This document shows, piece after piece, positions 14,601 through 23,800 of a DNA stretch of 64,000 nt; position 1 is the first letter of the stretch, and each line of letters begins with the position of its first letter. The DNA lies in NCBI RefSeq assembly GCF_964355755.1, contig NC_092678.1, positions 2,813,922 through 2,877,921 on the forward strand, read 5' to 3'. The position numbers and the translations under genes were made by a program. The notes beneath the pieces are model-generated. The model saw only the letters and a list, made by a program, of their open reading frames with translations. It was not told the origin of the DNA and made no database searches. The stretch comes from Antedon mediterranea. Its lineage: Eukaryota > Echinodermata > Crinoidea > Comatulida > Antedonidae.

Positions 14601-14907
14601 ATCACCATTCTTACCTGTCCACTTGTTATAATTAGGTCGTCAGGAGTGAATCCGTCCTTAGTTAACTGGACATGAACCACGCTACCTGGTTCTACAAAAA
14701 TACAGAAAAGACTGTTTAAATTCAAGTCAACTTTTACTACTTAGTTGTCCCTTTGGTACATAAAATTGTTTAAACTAATGTTATTATTTTACTTTTAAAA
14801 ACGATTATTCATTTAAAATTTTTACCTGGTCTGGTTAATTGATGACCAGGCTTTGGCCGGTGTAGACCATCCCATCGGTCATCTTCTTTAGAAGCACCTG
14901 TCCCCAT
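140..14907 (-). CDS. Large multi-domain protein: seven cupredoxin-like repeats, chitobiase C-terminal-like domain, FN3 domains
   Basis: Not recognised as a named gene. I assembled 36 coding exons with compatible phases, totalling 5,667 nt (1,888 aa plus stop): 14907-14826, 14691-14615, 13889-13842, 13639-13521, 12904-12838, 12685-12537, 11986-11803, 11478-11378, 11156-10999, 10863-10781, 10686-10632, 10213-10056, 9781-9665, 9443-9331, 9226-9175, 9020-8845, 8759-8675, 8579-8463, 8097-7824, 7517-7363, 7118-7012, 6662-6563, 6386-6261, 5866-5714, 5362-5201, 4885-4789, 4580-4443, 4251-4152, 3737-2921, 2611-2439, 2326-2219, 2058-1781, 1640-1442, 1149-1026, 843-649, 559-140. The donor at 7824 is the weakest call. 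The start begins MGTGASKED, fitting the myristoylation pattern M-G-x-x-x-S; no signal peptide or membrane segment is visible, so an intracellular, perhaps membrane-tethered protein is inferred. The last exon ends at a TGA at 140. Domain order: cupredoxin-like repeats about aa 29-738, chitobiase-like about 739-859, FN3 about 865-1075, acidic insert 1118-1390, FN3 about 1391-1830. Confidence 0.82.
2921..3737 (-). other. Single 817-nt exon encoding an acidic, Ser/Asp/Asn-rich insert
   Basis: This is by far the longest internal exon of the 140-14907 gene, where the others mostly run 50-280 nt. It encodes about 272 residues rich in D, E, N, S and Q with no predicted fold, ending in a run that contains SSSDSDTDSSDSSLSSSSD. 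The Ser in acidic context is suitable for CK2-type phosphorylation (inference). It separates the first FN3 pair from the C-terminal FN3 set. The intron upstream of it uses a GC donor. The open frame on the opposite strand at 2961-3446 is a compositional shadow. Confidence 0.75.
3738..4151 (-). other. GC-AG intron in the cupredoxin/FN3 gene
   Basis: On the minus strand the exon ends GGAAG and the intron begins GCAAGT, the classic GC-donor consensus, and ends TTTACAG. No in-phase GT donor nearby joins to the following acidic exon. The GC junction gives a compatible codon (AG plus A, Arg). Confidence 0.6.
4443..6386 (-). other. First fibronectin type III pair (exons 23-27)
   Basis: Two FN3-like modules. 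The first has VQVTWETL, then LQKYQVFIDG, then VVSGLPGGESHVVSVVAVPS. The second has YLSWPTLDNRSCAVFYTIYA and LNTEYNFYIQAKAEG. These keep the FN3 core: Trp in strand B, Tyr or Phe in strand C, and the L-x-P-G/N-T-x-Y turn before strand F. The modules are split by introns within the domain, as in the C-terminal FN3 block of the same protein. Confidence 0.65.
6563..7517 (-). other. Chitobiase/beta-hexosaminidase C-terminal-like domain (exons 20-22)
   Basis: The exons read ATILYTLDGSVPELHSATTR, then a strand with IYKDEQAICLKRPG, then VVVRALAVGFDS and SSIFTS. This matches the known CHB_HEX_C pattern I-x-Y-T-x-D-G-S-x-P followed by Y-x-x-x-I-x-L and V-x-x-R-A. In bacteria and plants this small beta-sandwich accompanies glycosidases; in animals it occurs as an isolated accessory fold. 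No catalytic glycosidase domain accompanies it here. An acidic linker with FEEDELGP follows and joins it to the FN3 block. Confidence 0.6.
7824..14691 (-). other. Seven tandem cupredoxin-like repeats (exons 2-19 of the 140-14907 gene)
   Basis: Each repeat has the cupredoxin edge pattern of a hydrophobic strand, then G-F-x-P, then a G-D/Q-x-V/I-x-W-x-W strand. Examples are IRFNPRILTIEEGDKVWWEW (about aa 218), GLQPKTQTVHVGDRMWWSW (about aa 437) and KGFKPARVTIQKGQSIMWTW (about aa 631). Other repeats begin near aa 40, 131, 320 and 524. A later strand of the type F-x-x-x-G-x-Y/F-x-Y/F follows each, for example SGLYHYYS and TGEFFYKS. Type-1 copper proteins carry one His after the W-x-W strand and a C-x(n)-H-x(n)-M loop. 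A His follows in some repeats (EHHN, EHNI), but the Cys-His-Met loop is not visible in any repeat, so copper binding is doubtful and a structural or protein-binding role is inferred. Confidence 0.7.
12063..12340 (-). repeat. Degenerate tRNA-derived SINE-like element in an intron
   Basis: Read on the minus strand it has an A-box-like TGGCGCAGTG near 12322, an interrupting segment with a GC-rich palindrome (CCAGGGGCCCTGG), then a B-box-like GGGAGTTTAAGTCC near 12170. A conserved-looking tail follows: TTAGACAAGACACTTTACTT and TTGCCTCTCTCCACCC, ending in a TGGGTAC motif. That tail resembles bodies of tRNA-derived SINEs I know from marine invertebrates (recall, not a search). It lies in the intron between exons 11986-11803 and 12685-12537. 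Confidence 0.5.
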
Positions 14908-17080
14908 GATGACACTCACAGAAAATCAATAGCCATCCTAAAAAAAAAATATCGTACCTACTATTAGTTTGATTTTTGGTACATACCTCATCCGGCCTTG
15001 AAACTTTTTATAATCATGAAAAATACCGTATTGGATCATTTTTTGATACCTCCATGGTTGAATTATCTGGTCAAAATTAAACTATACAAACTAGAATATA
15101 ACTTTGCGATATCCAAGAACTCAATGAATCATTTTGATGATAGTAATCACGCGATATCTTCTTTTTCTTTGTTTCCTTACCACATATTGTCCACAAAAAA
15201 GAGCGATATCACTTAATATTCAGTTCAGTATTTGTATAAAGAGATGTTTTTTTTAAATGATAACTAAGAATATTCTGGCATGTATTCCTTTACACTTAGC
15301 TGTCTGATGAGTTGTTTTAAGATTGTCCACAAAACAGAGAGTTCAATTTAGATACTACTTTTAGTAATGAATTCTCTATAAAAGAGATTTTTTTCTCGAT
15401 TAAACTAAGAATATAGTGGCGTAATGTATCCCTTTTGACAACAGTCTACCTTTACACCTACTGTCTGACGAGTTGTTTCCTTGCTGCTTCCTGGATACAG
15501 TATCACAAAGAATAATCAATGAATACCAGGTGTTTTTTATGACTGTTGCTACTTTTCAAATCACAGTATTAAACTAGTCAGTATAATGTATTTATATGCA
15601 TTACATTATAATATACTCATGTAACCTGATAACTGATGAAGTGCATAATGTAATTCTCACAATTTATGTACGCCCTCATTTATGCCACTAATCTAATTTT
15701 TCTTTAGAAATTTTTCATAAATAAATAGTAGTAACAGCAACAAAAATGCTTTTTATTGCACAATATTGCTCTGTTTTATCAGAAAATACAAGAAGTTTAA
15801 CAATATAATTTAGGCTAAAGATGTTTCCTGTAATTGGCGAGATAGCAGTTAGATGCATGTGAAAAAAAAGTCATTTCAAAATTATTCTACTGCATTTTTG
15901 ACTGCATTAACATTTTATGTTTTTTAATGTGTCTCAAAGTAGTAGTTTTAAGGCAAAGAGGTTAAAACAAATTAGTAACCACAGTACAATAATTTTGACA
16001 CGATCCCTAAAGGAACAATATAATTATTACCATGCATTTCCCTACTGAAACCGGCTACTAACATTTGATCATAAAGTTTATATAACATAAAACTTTGATC
16101 CAAGTCTCGTCCATAATCCAATTATTATATCATATTATATCTGAAGCAGATTATTGAGAAGTTTAAAACTTAGAAAAGTCAATATACCTTATTCCTTTGC
16201 GTAGTCTAGAGTAAAGGTACCTAAACATTATATTATGTGGTGTTGTTGATCTTAGATCTCCAACTTGACACCAACATGCTCCACTAACCTTGAAAGGAGA
16301 TTTACTTTGGGGGCAGTATACTATTTAGTTGTTGTCAGTTGCCAAGGTTCTTTTGATTGAAGGCACAGGTTCTATTTACACGGCAAACAATTACAACTAC
16401 AACACAATGGTACTTTAATTTCTTTGTTGTACTGCAGATCTAGTGATAAGAACATCCAGGTAATAATGATTTGATTCAATAAATTCCACTAAAAATTCAT
16501 TCAAATTGAAAATGTTTATGTTTTATGTGAATAAAAGAAAATAAGGTACTTTCATAATGAGTTTAAACATCATATTTATTTTTAATAACAACATATATTT
16601 TATTACCTCCATTGTTCTGGCAATAGTTTTTAATCAAATTAAATTGAACAAATTGGAAAAAATAAAGCACACACGCATACGATTTTTAATAATAAACTTT
16701 TAATATAGTTTTGTAATTCACATCAAACACCACACACAAGGGTAGTCACAATTGCATTACAATTGGTGCAGATAAACTCAATCTTCATATAATTATTTTA
16801 TTTTACCAAAACCCACAAACACAGAAAGACAATGATGTAGAAATATTTAAACTTCTTAATCTTAACTATTTAATTTCAGGTGGGAAATTATTCGAAACAA
16901 GACATAAAATAATGTAATGCAGTTATTAAGAGTTTTTGTTAATTCAAGCCCTAACTTCTACAGACATACACAAAGTAAGTGACATTAGTAATGTTAATTT
17001 AAAGGTATGACATGGAAATGTTAATATATCTGCATTTTCTGAATATATTATACATTTCTAAATGTCTATTGACTTTAATA
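14908..17080. other. Intergenic AT-rich DNA upstream of the cupredoxin/FN3 gene
   Basis: No coding sequence or RNA gene seen. It must include the promoter and any 5' untranslated exons of the minus-strand gene that starts at 14907, but I cannot place a transcription start. Confidence 0.5.
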
Positions 17081-17500
17081 GGGAGGTTTCGCAACCTTAC
17101 GAATACGATAACGAAAACGGATACGTCATACATTTTTTAAACTTTTGAGCTGATCCCCATTTCATATTCGTAAGCGTATTTGTGTTGACGAATATCACCA
17201 GTCATATTCGTAACTACAAAACGAGTATATACTAAAGTAATTTACTAAAATGCCAAGTCAATTTTGATAAATAGCAGTTTTTAAGGGCCTCACTCGCCTT
17301 GATGTTACGCTAGGCCTAGGCAGCCAAGCACCAAGCAACACGTACCTGCGCTTCGCTCAAATTTACCGCAGTCATATTTTGGACGCGCCTCAATATTTCG
17401 TTGCCATGCGAAACAGATTTTTTTATGGCTTACGAAAACGAATACGTGTGCGTGATGTATCTGTTTTTGTTATCGTAATCGTAAGATTGCGAAACCTCTC
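17081..17500. mobile_element. MITE of about 420 bp with about 48-bp terminal inverted repeats
   Basis: The left end starts GGGAGGTTTCGCAACCTTAC and the right end, reverse-complemented, starts GAGAGGTTTCGCAATCTTAC. The similarity continues through ACGATAACGAAAACGGATAC-like sequence. The interior is non-coding. Flanks are AT-rich (TAATA on the left, TATTA on the right), so the exact target duplication is unclear. It lies in intergenic DNA. Confidence 0.75.
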
Positions 17501-17790
17501 TATTATTATCAAAATTGAGAGAGACAGAGATGCACCTATTGTATAAACCAAGGTAGTTTTTTTGTAAAGAAGCTTCAACTATATTAGAATCAACAATTAC
17601 CTATTTTACAAAACAATTTTAAAATGTATTATATTTTATTACCACACCCCTGGAATGTCTCCTTTTTTCATATTTCAATATAGTGAATATAAAACTCAAG
17701 ATTTAGTAGTTTTCTTTACAAATTTTGGACATAATTCACTTTTACATAAAACCTCAATCATAAACTTTTCATGTGATCAATTAATTATAC

Positions 17791-18016
17791 CAAGGCAATC
17801 TAATAACAGGACACTGAGCTCGCCTTGCCAAGACAGGAACGTGTAACAGTCCTTTGATCTTATGTCTGGCTGCAAGAAATACCAACACAGTACATACATG
17901 TACATATTCTCTGCGGCACGCAATTGCCTGTTAAAAGGTGTGGAATTGATCGTGTCAAAGCCACAGAGAGACCCTTTGATCTCCTCTGGAGCTCAGCATC
18001 CTGTTGTTAGGATAAG
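17791..18016. mobile_element. MITE, CAAGGCAATCTAAYAACAGG family, copy 1
   Basis: The left terminus CAAGGCAATCTAATAACAGG is matched in inverse by TCCTGTTGTTAGGATAAG at the right. It shares termini and internal blocks (GGACACTGAGCT, AGTCCTTTGATCTTA, CCCTTTGATCTC) with the copy at 25119-25250 but carries an extra internal segment of about 90 bp. Confidence 0.7.
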
Positions 18017-19204
18017 CATACAGATAAGATAGTTTTTTCAACAAATATTGTGAGAACAATTCCTAGCCTTAAAACAGACTTGGGATTGCTAGGTACAAAT
18101 TTTCTTAATTATGACAGAGGCACTTTCTTACTCGGTAGTTTCTCGCTCAAGGCAGAACATAATATTAGTATTTGAAAAAACAATTGAACATAATTTCTAA
18201 AGCAAGTATTCTCAATGTACTTAATTAGTATAAAGTACAAACATAAAGACAAACATCTGACCTAAGTTAATATAAAAGTTCTACCTAATTTCACCACAGG
18301 AAGCCCAAACAAAACACACCTGATGAACTATAGCATTCCTGAGTCTACACACATATACCTGCTACACCATACTATTAATTCCATATATGTATATCTTAAT
18401 CTATATATATATATAATTTATTTTACAAACAAATGAAATAATTTGTAGTTGCATTGTTTTCTACACCAGAATAATTTATTGCACTACAACATCAGCAATA
18501 AATTAATTTAGCATTGTTTTTCTTTTTGCATTGAAAGCTCTGTTACGACACTATGGCAAATATCAAGTATCTTTATATTCTAGCTAGGCGTATACATGAT
18601 TTTCTCTAAAAAGTTTAAAGGGATTCGCAAATGACATTTTCCTATTAAGCAAGTAAAAAATTAAGTAGTATCTGTTGAAAATTTAAAAAACAAAACTGCA
18701 TTTTAAGGCGGATGGAAGCAAGATTTGAAATTGAAAATTGAATCTTAAAAAGGGTGTTTTCTATGAAATAAAACAAGCTTAAATGTCCCAATACAATAAT
18801 TATCACAATACAATAATTATCACAAGGGATTCAGAATATATACATGTAGTGAGAATATTCCATATAAAAAGAAATATATTTACAATAAATTTTACCAAAG
18901 AGTAATCTTATAGCTATTTAAATATACTTTGTTTTACTTTTAAATCACAATAATTTTTTCATTTCAAAGACTTATCTACATTGATTTCTATTCATAAAAG
19001 GCATCTGATAATAATTTAAAGCAAAAATATCTTCTAAAAATATAAACAATGATCAAAAACATAGTACTTCATATACATATAGTCACACGTTTTAAACAAT
19101 TCAGCCCAAAATCTTATTCAATACTTTTGTATCTGCAAATAAAGTGAACGATTTTGTTCATTGCGAATTACCATTTCAACTAAGTATCAAGATACACCAC
19201 TAGC
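18017..19204. other. Intergenic AT-rich DNA, nothing recognised
   Basis: No open frame with coding character, RNA gene or clear repeat. It contains a short (TA)n-like run near 18400 and a direct repeat of CAATACAATAATTATCA near 18790-18820. Confidence 0.5.
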
Positions 19205-19297
19205 GTTGGGAAGGTGTTGTTCCGTTTACCCTCCCCTACAAAGTGGCATGTTGGGAAGGTTTTGTTTCGTTTACCCTCCCCTACAAAGTGGCATGTT
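19205..19297. repeat. Two-copy 45-bp tandem duplication
   Basis: Units begin at 19205 and 19250, each with GTTGGGAAGGT and then CGTTTACCCTCCCCTACAAA. They differ by a few substitutions. Confidence 0.85.
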
Positions 19298-19377
19298 GTA
19301 TTTTAGAAACCAATATGCTATGATCATGGTGAGAGCATCTAACAATTCTTGAAAATAATGCAATAGACTGCAACATC

Positions 19378-20386
19378 GTGTGCAATGTCACTTATCTTCA
19401 AGTCGCAAGTTTATTTGAAGAAGTTTAGTTGTGTGCAATGTCACTTATCTTCAAGTCGCAAGTTTATTTGAAGAAGTTTAGTTGTGTGCAATGTCACTTA
19501 TCTTCAAGTTGCAAGTTTATTTGAAGAAGTTTAGTTGTGTGCAATGTCACTTATCTTCAAGTTGCAAGTTTATTTGAAGAAGTTTAGTTGTGTGCAATGT
19601 CACTTATCTTCAAGTCGCAAGTTTATTTGAAGAAGTTTAGTTGTGTGCAATGTCACTTATCTTCAAGTTGCAAGTTTATTTGAAGAAGTTTAGTTGTGTG
19701 CAATGTCACTTATCTTCAAGTTGCAAGTTTATTTGAAGAAGTTTAGTTGTGGGCAATGTCACTTATCTTCAAGTTGCAAGTTTATCTGAAGAAGTTTAGT
19801 TGTGTGCAATGTCACTTATCTTCAAGTTGCAAGTTTATTTGAAGAAGTTTAGTTGTGTGCAATGTCACTTATCTTCAAGTTGCAAGTTTATTTGAAGAAG
19901 TTTAGTTGTGTGCAATGTCACTTATCTTCAAGTTGCAAGTTTATTTGAAGAAGTTTAGTTGTGTGCAATGTCACTTATCTTCAAGTTGCAAGTTTATTTG
20001 AAGAAGTTTAGTTGTGGGCAATGTCACTTATCTTCAAGTTGCAAGTTTATTTGAAGAAGTTTAGTTGTGTGCAATGTCACTTATCTTCAAGTTGCAAGTT
20101 TATTTGAAGAAGTTTAGTTGTGTGCAATGTCACTTATCTTCAAGTTGCAAGTTTATTTGAAGAAGTTTAGTTGTGTGCAATGTCACTTATCTTCAAGTCG
20201 CAAGTTTATTTGAAGAAGTTTAGTTGTGTGCAATGTCACTTATCTTCAAGTTGCAAGTTTATTTGAAGAAGTTTAGTTGTGTGCAATGTCACTTATCTTC
20301 AAGTCGCAAGTTTATTTGAAGAAGTTTAGTTGTGGGCAATGTCACTTATCTTCAAGTTGCAAGTTTATCTGAAGAAGTTTAGTTGT
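19378..20386. repeat. 53-bp minisatellite, about 19 copies
   Basis: Exact 53-bp spacing of GTGTGCAATGTCACTTATC. Variation is almost confined to one C/T site (AAGTCGCAAG or AAGTTGCAAG) and occasional GTGGGC or TATCTG variants. Each unit contains TCTTCAA and, 13 nt later, TTGAAGA, a 7-bp inverted repeat able to form a hairpin. The array ends about 455 bp beyond the CERK stop codon on the 3' side. Confidence 0.95.
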
Positions 20387-20705
20387 TCTTTGGGTTTCAG
20401 AACATAATGGAAATGTTGATCATTGTCTCAAGGTGACTAGTCTCAATACTGTCATTTTATAGCGTAATAACTTAGACTCCTAACACTAACTGTTCAAGTG
20501 ACTGTATTGTTTTTATTTGCTTTGCAGCAGAAGTTACAAGATGTTTTGTCTTCAAATTGTTCTATTCCTCTGGCGAACACATTGATCAGCTGACAGTGAA
20601 CACTGTAAAATAAAGAAGAGAACTCAACATTAATATAAAGGAAAAGAGAATAGTTTGGTGACTACATACTTAAAGGTTAGAATTTTAATTTTGTTTTAAT
20701 AAATG

Positions 20706-20711
20706 TTTATT
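20706..20711 (-). terminator. Candidate polyadenylation signal for CERK
   Basis: AATAAA on the minus strand, 131 nt past the stop codon. A second AATAAA occurs at 20512-20517, just before the 53-bp minisatellite. Which is used cannot be told from sequence. Confidence 0.35.
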
Positions 20712-20841
20712 TAATTGGTACGAAAGCCTTAAAGGTGTTCATAGGGTGTACAGGCATTTTGGTTTATGGCTGTCATTTAGCGGGAAGATGCAAGTATAGT
20801 GCTGAGGTCCCTTAAGCTGTAGCTCATCTTTTTTTTTTAAC

Positions 20842-23800
20842 CTACTTAACATCTATCGCAGGAAGTCTGTTAATTTCTCCATCAATGTTCCAAGAGCTTG
20901 AACTAATCGTACTCGTGGAACGTGGAAGGTTGTAGCTACCCGATGACCTCCTAAATAAACCACTATCAAGGTCTAGGCTATCCATTGTAGCACTATAAGC
21001 TGGGATTGATGTCTCGTCAGGTGTCAAAGGTCGGAATTTGAACTTCTTTACACGGTGGACCTCAACGAAATTAAAATCAAACTGAAATGTATAAAAAACA
21101 AGAAATATTTTGAGCAGTATTATTGTGATACCAAGGATTATATTGGCATAATCAAGATTAAATTAAATGATTATTTGTGCTAATATTAAAAAGAAAACCA
21201 TGGTTTCTTACATGGTTGGCCGATGAACTCAATCGCATCAAATGTCTGAGGTAGTTTAATCGTGAACATTTGCGAACAACAATTAAATCGACACAACCGT
21301 TACCAAGATGTGCTGCTGGCGAGACACCGGTGGGTGATTTGTCGCACATGCCACTCACAAGGGCAGCATTCACGTACATATATTCTCCCTTGATGCTATT
21401 CCAATGATCTAAATTTTAACAAAATTACAAAGTTTTAATCATTAATTTCACGACATAACCAGACTACAAGAGCCATTATAAATGTAACCAACTAATATTT
21501 TGTTTACCAGTTTCATCAAGGTCTATTTCACCTACTCCTCCCTCTGCTTGCTGTGACCTTTGATTCGTATTTATATCTAACATAGATTTCTTCCGAGTAC
21601 ATATATTGCACCTGTAAATTGAAAACAAAATAAAATTAAAAAGTAGCCTCCAAGATATCTGATGTACTACTCAACTAACATTTAAATTTCTTCATTTCTT
21701 GTCCTTACCTCCCTTAATTATTGTTTAGTATCCATTTTCAATTTAATAATCAATAATTATTTTCATTCATATAAATAACCAACTCAACGATATAATGAAT
21801 CAAAATGATCTCAAGTTTGTCAAAGGCATTTATTTTCAATCAGCTTTTATGTATTGGAGCATTGATGCTTAACACAGTTTCTACTAAAAATGTACCTTGC
21901 TCCACAAGGGTTCTGGTCCATAGGTGAATGACCCTCATCTAAATTTGGTACATACTTCACCTCTCCATGGTATGACTTGTTCCCCATGAATTGCATGGCG
22001 CCTATTAATGAAAATATAAGACATTTTTAGAATGAAATTAAACATTTTTTTATAGTAAATTTGGTGAAATGCTTCTTTTAAGCTCTGTCTACACTATCAC
22101 ACTAGTATGACAAGTGTTATGTGCTCATTATATTCATCATGTCCATATTTGGGCACAGCACATTTTTTGTCGCATAAAGTTTGATAGTGTAGACAGAGAT
22201 TTACACTTATTAGTGTCGATATCAATAGTTGTAAATATATTGATTAGAAGGAATTTTAACTTATTTTTTTTAATAAACAAGTTTTATTCTTCATTTCAGC
22301 CTACCTGCTAATTCATATCTTTTTGGGCCGACCCATCGGTAGTTCTCGCTTTCACGCACAACATCACCGAAGAACCCATAGCCAAGAAACGAGACTGTGT
22401 ATCGTATCAACTCGTTATCATGAAACACAGAACAGACATCCATTCCAAGAGTCTCTCCTAGAAAAGGTAATTAAGATGTCATATCACTATCATATTGAGA
22501 ATATCACTACCATATTTGGGCACATCACACTTTTTTGTCAAACTAGTTTGATAGTGTAGATGGGGCTTTAGATCCAATTTAGTGGTAGATGTTTTAATAT
22601 ATTTCATTCTGAAAAAAGTAGTAATTTTTAATGAAGAGAGAAATTAAAAAAAAAAAGTCCTTGTGAATTTGTAACAATGCTAACACTTACCAAGTATTAT
22701 TTGAAGTGCTGATGTCACAGGGTCATTGTACCCTGTAGTGTCATAAACAACAACATCTGTAGAGCCTAAAAAGACAAATAAATAATGCATACAGTAAGAA
22801 AAAATTTAATTAAAATGAGTGAATTAATATTATAAAAAAACAAACAAAAATAAGATGTATGTACTTTTAAAATGCTGCCACCAAAAAATATTTGAAATAT
22901 TAATACTTTTATAGATTAAAAAAAAAAATAAAACCCATAAAAAATATGAATAAAACACACACACAAAATTGCTTAAATAAACATTTAATAGAACAATCAC
23001 CAATAAATTTTAAAATAAAGGAAAAATTCTGTTATTTTAGTTTACCAGTTTGGCTTGCAAAATGTTAATTAGCTGAAAATATAAGATTTGTTTTAAAATT
23101 ATAAATTTTTTTTTTAAAGGTATAACCAACCAACCAAGCTGCTAGGAATCCATCTTGTGCTGTGGCACGTCAATGACTTCTTCTACAGGTAAGCTTATTT
23201 ATACATTTACAACTTGGGGCTTCTTTTAAAAAATAAAATGAGTATTTGTAATTACTAGAATACATTATTCAAGGTTTTACTGTGCAGTATGTGACGACTA
23301 AACTTAAGCTCTGTCTACACTGTGATGTGCCCATATATGGAAATGGTGTGGTGTATTAATTTTATACCTGCTGGGATGATTCCAATCTTCAGTTTGGGCG
23401 GAATCAACTTTGACCCTTGGTCATTGATATCTATCCCAGCATCCTTTTGTGTTCGGAGTATCAACCCATTGACAACTTCAGCAAATGTACCATCCCCGCC
23501 AACGCACACAATTCTGAAAAGAAAGTACTTCCAAATTATTATTTATAATATACAGTACATACCTGTATAGGTTAAATTGTTTTTTACAAAATCCAATTTG
23601 GAGAAGAACACTTAATTTACATACTGTAATGAATAATTAAATAATTATTAATAATTTAGTTTGTTATGACATTTTGCCGCTGCATAAATTTATTACAACA
23701 TCTAGCAACATTGTCTGGGTGATGTTTAGCTTGTCAAAATAAATTATCAATGTAGTCAATAAATTAGACAACAACAATTATCCTGTTCTATTTGGATAAA

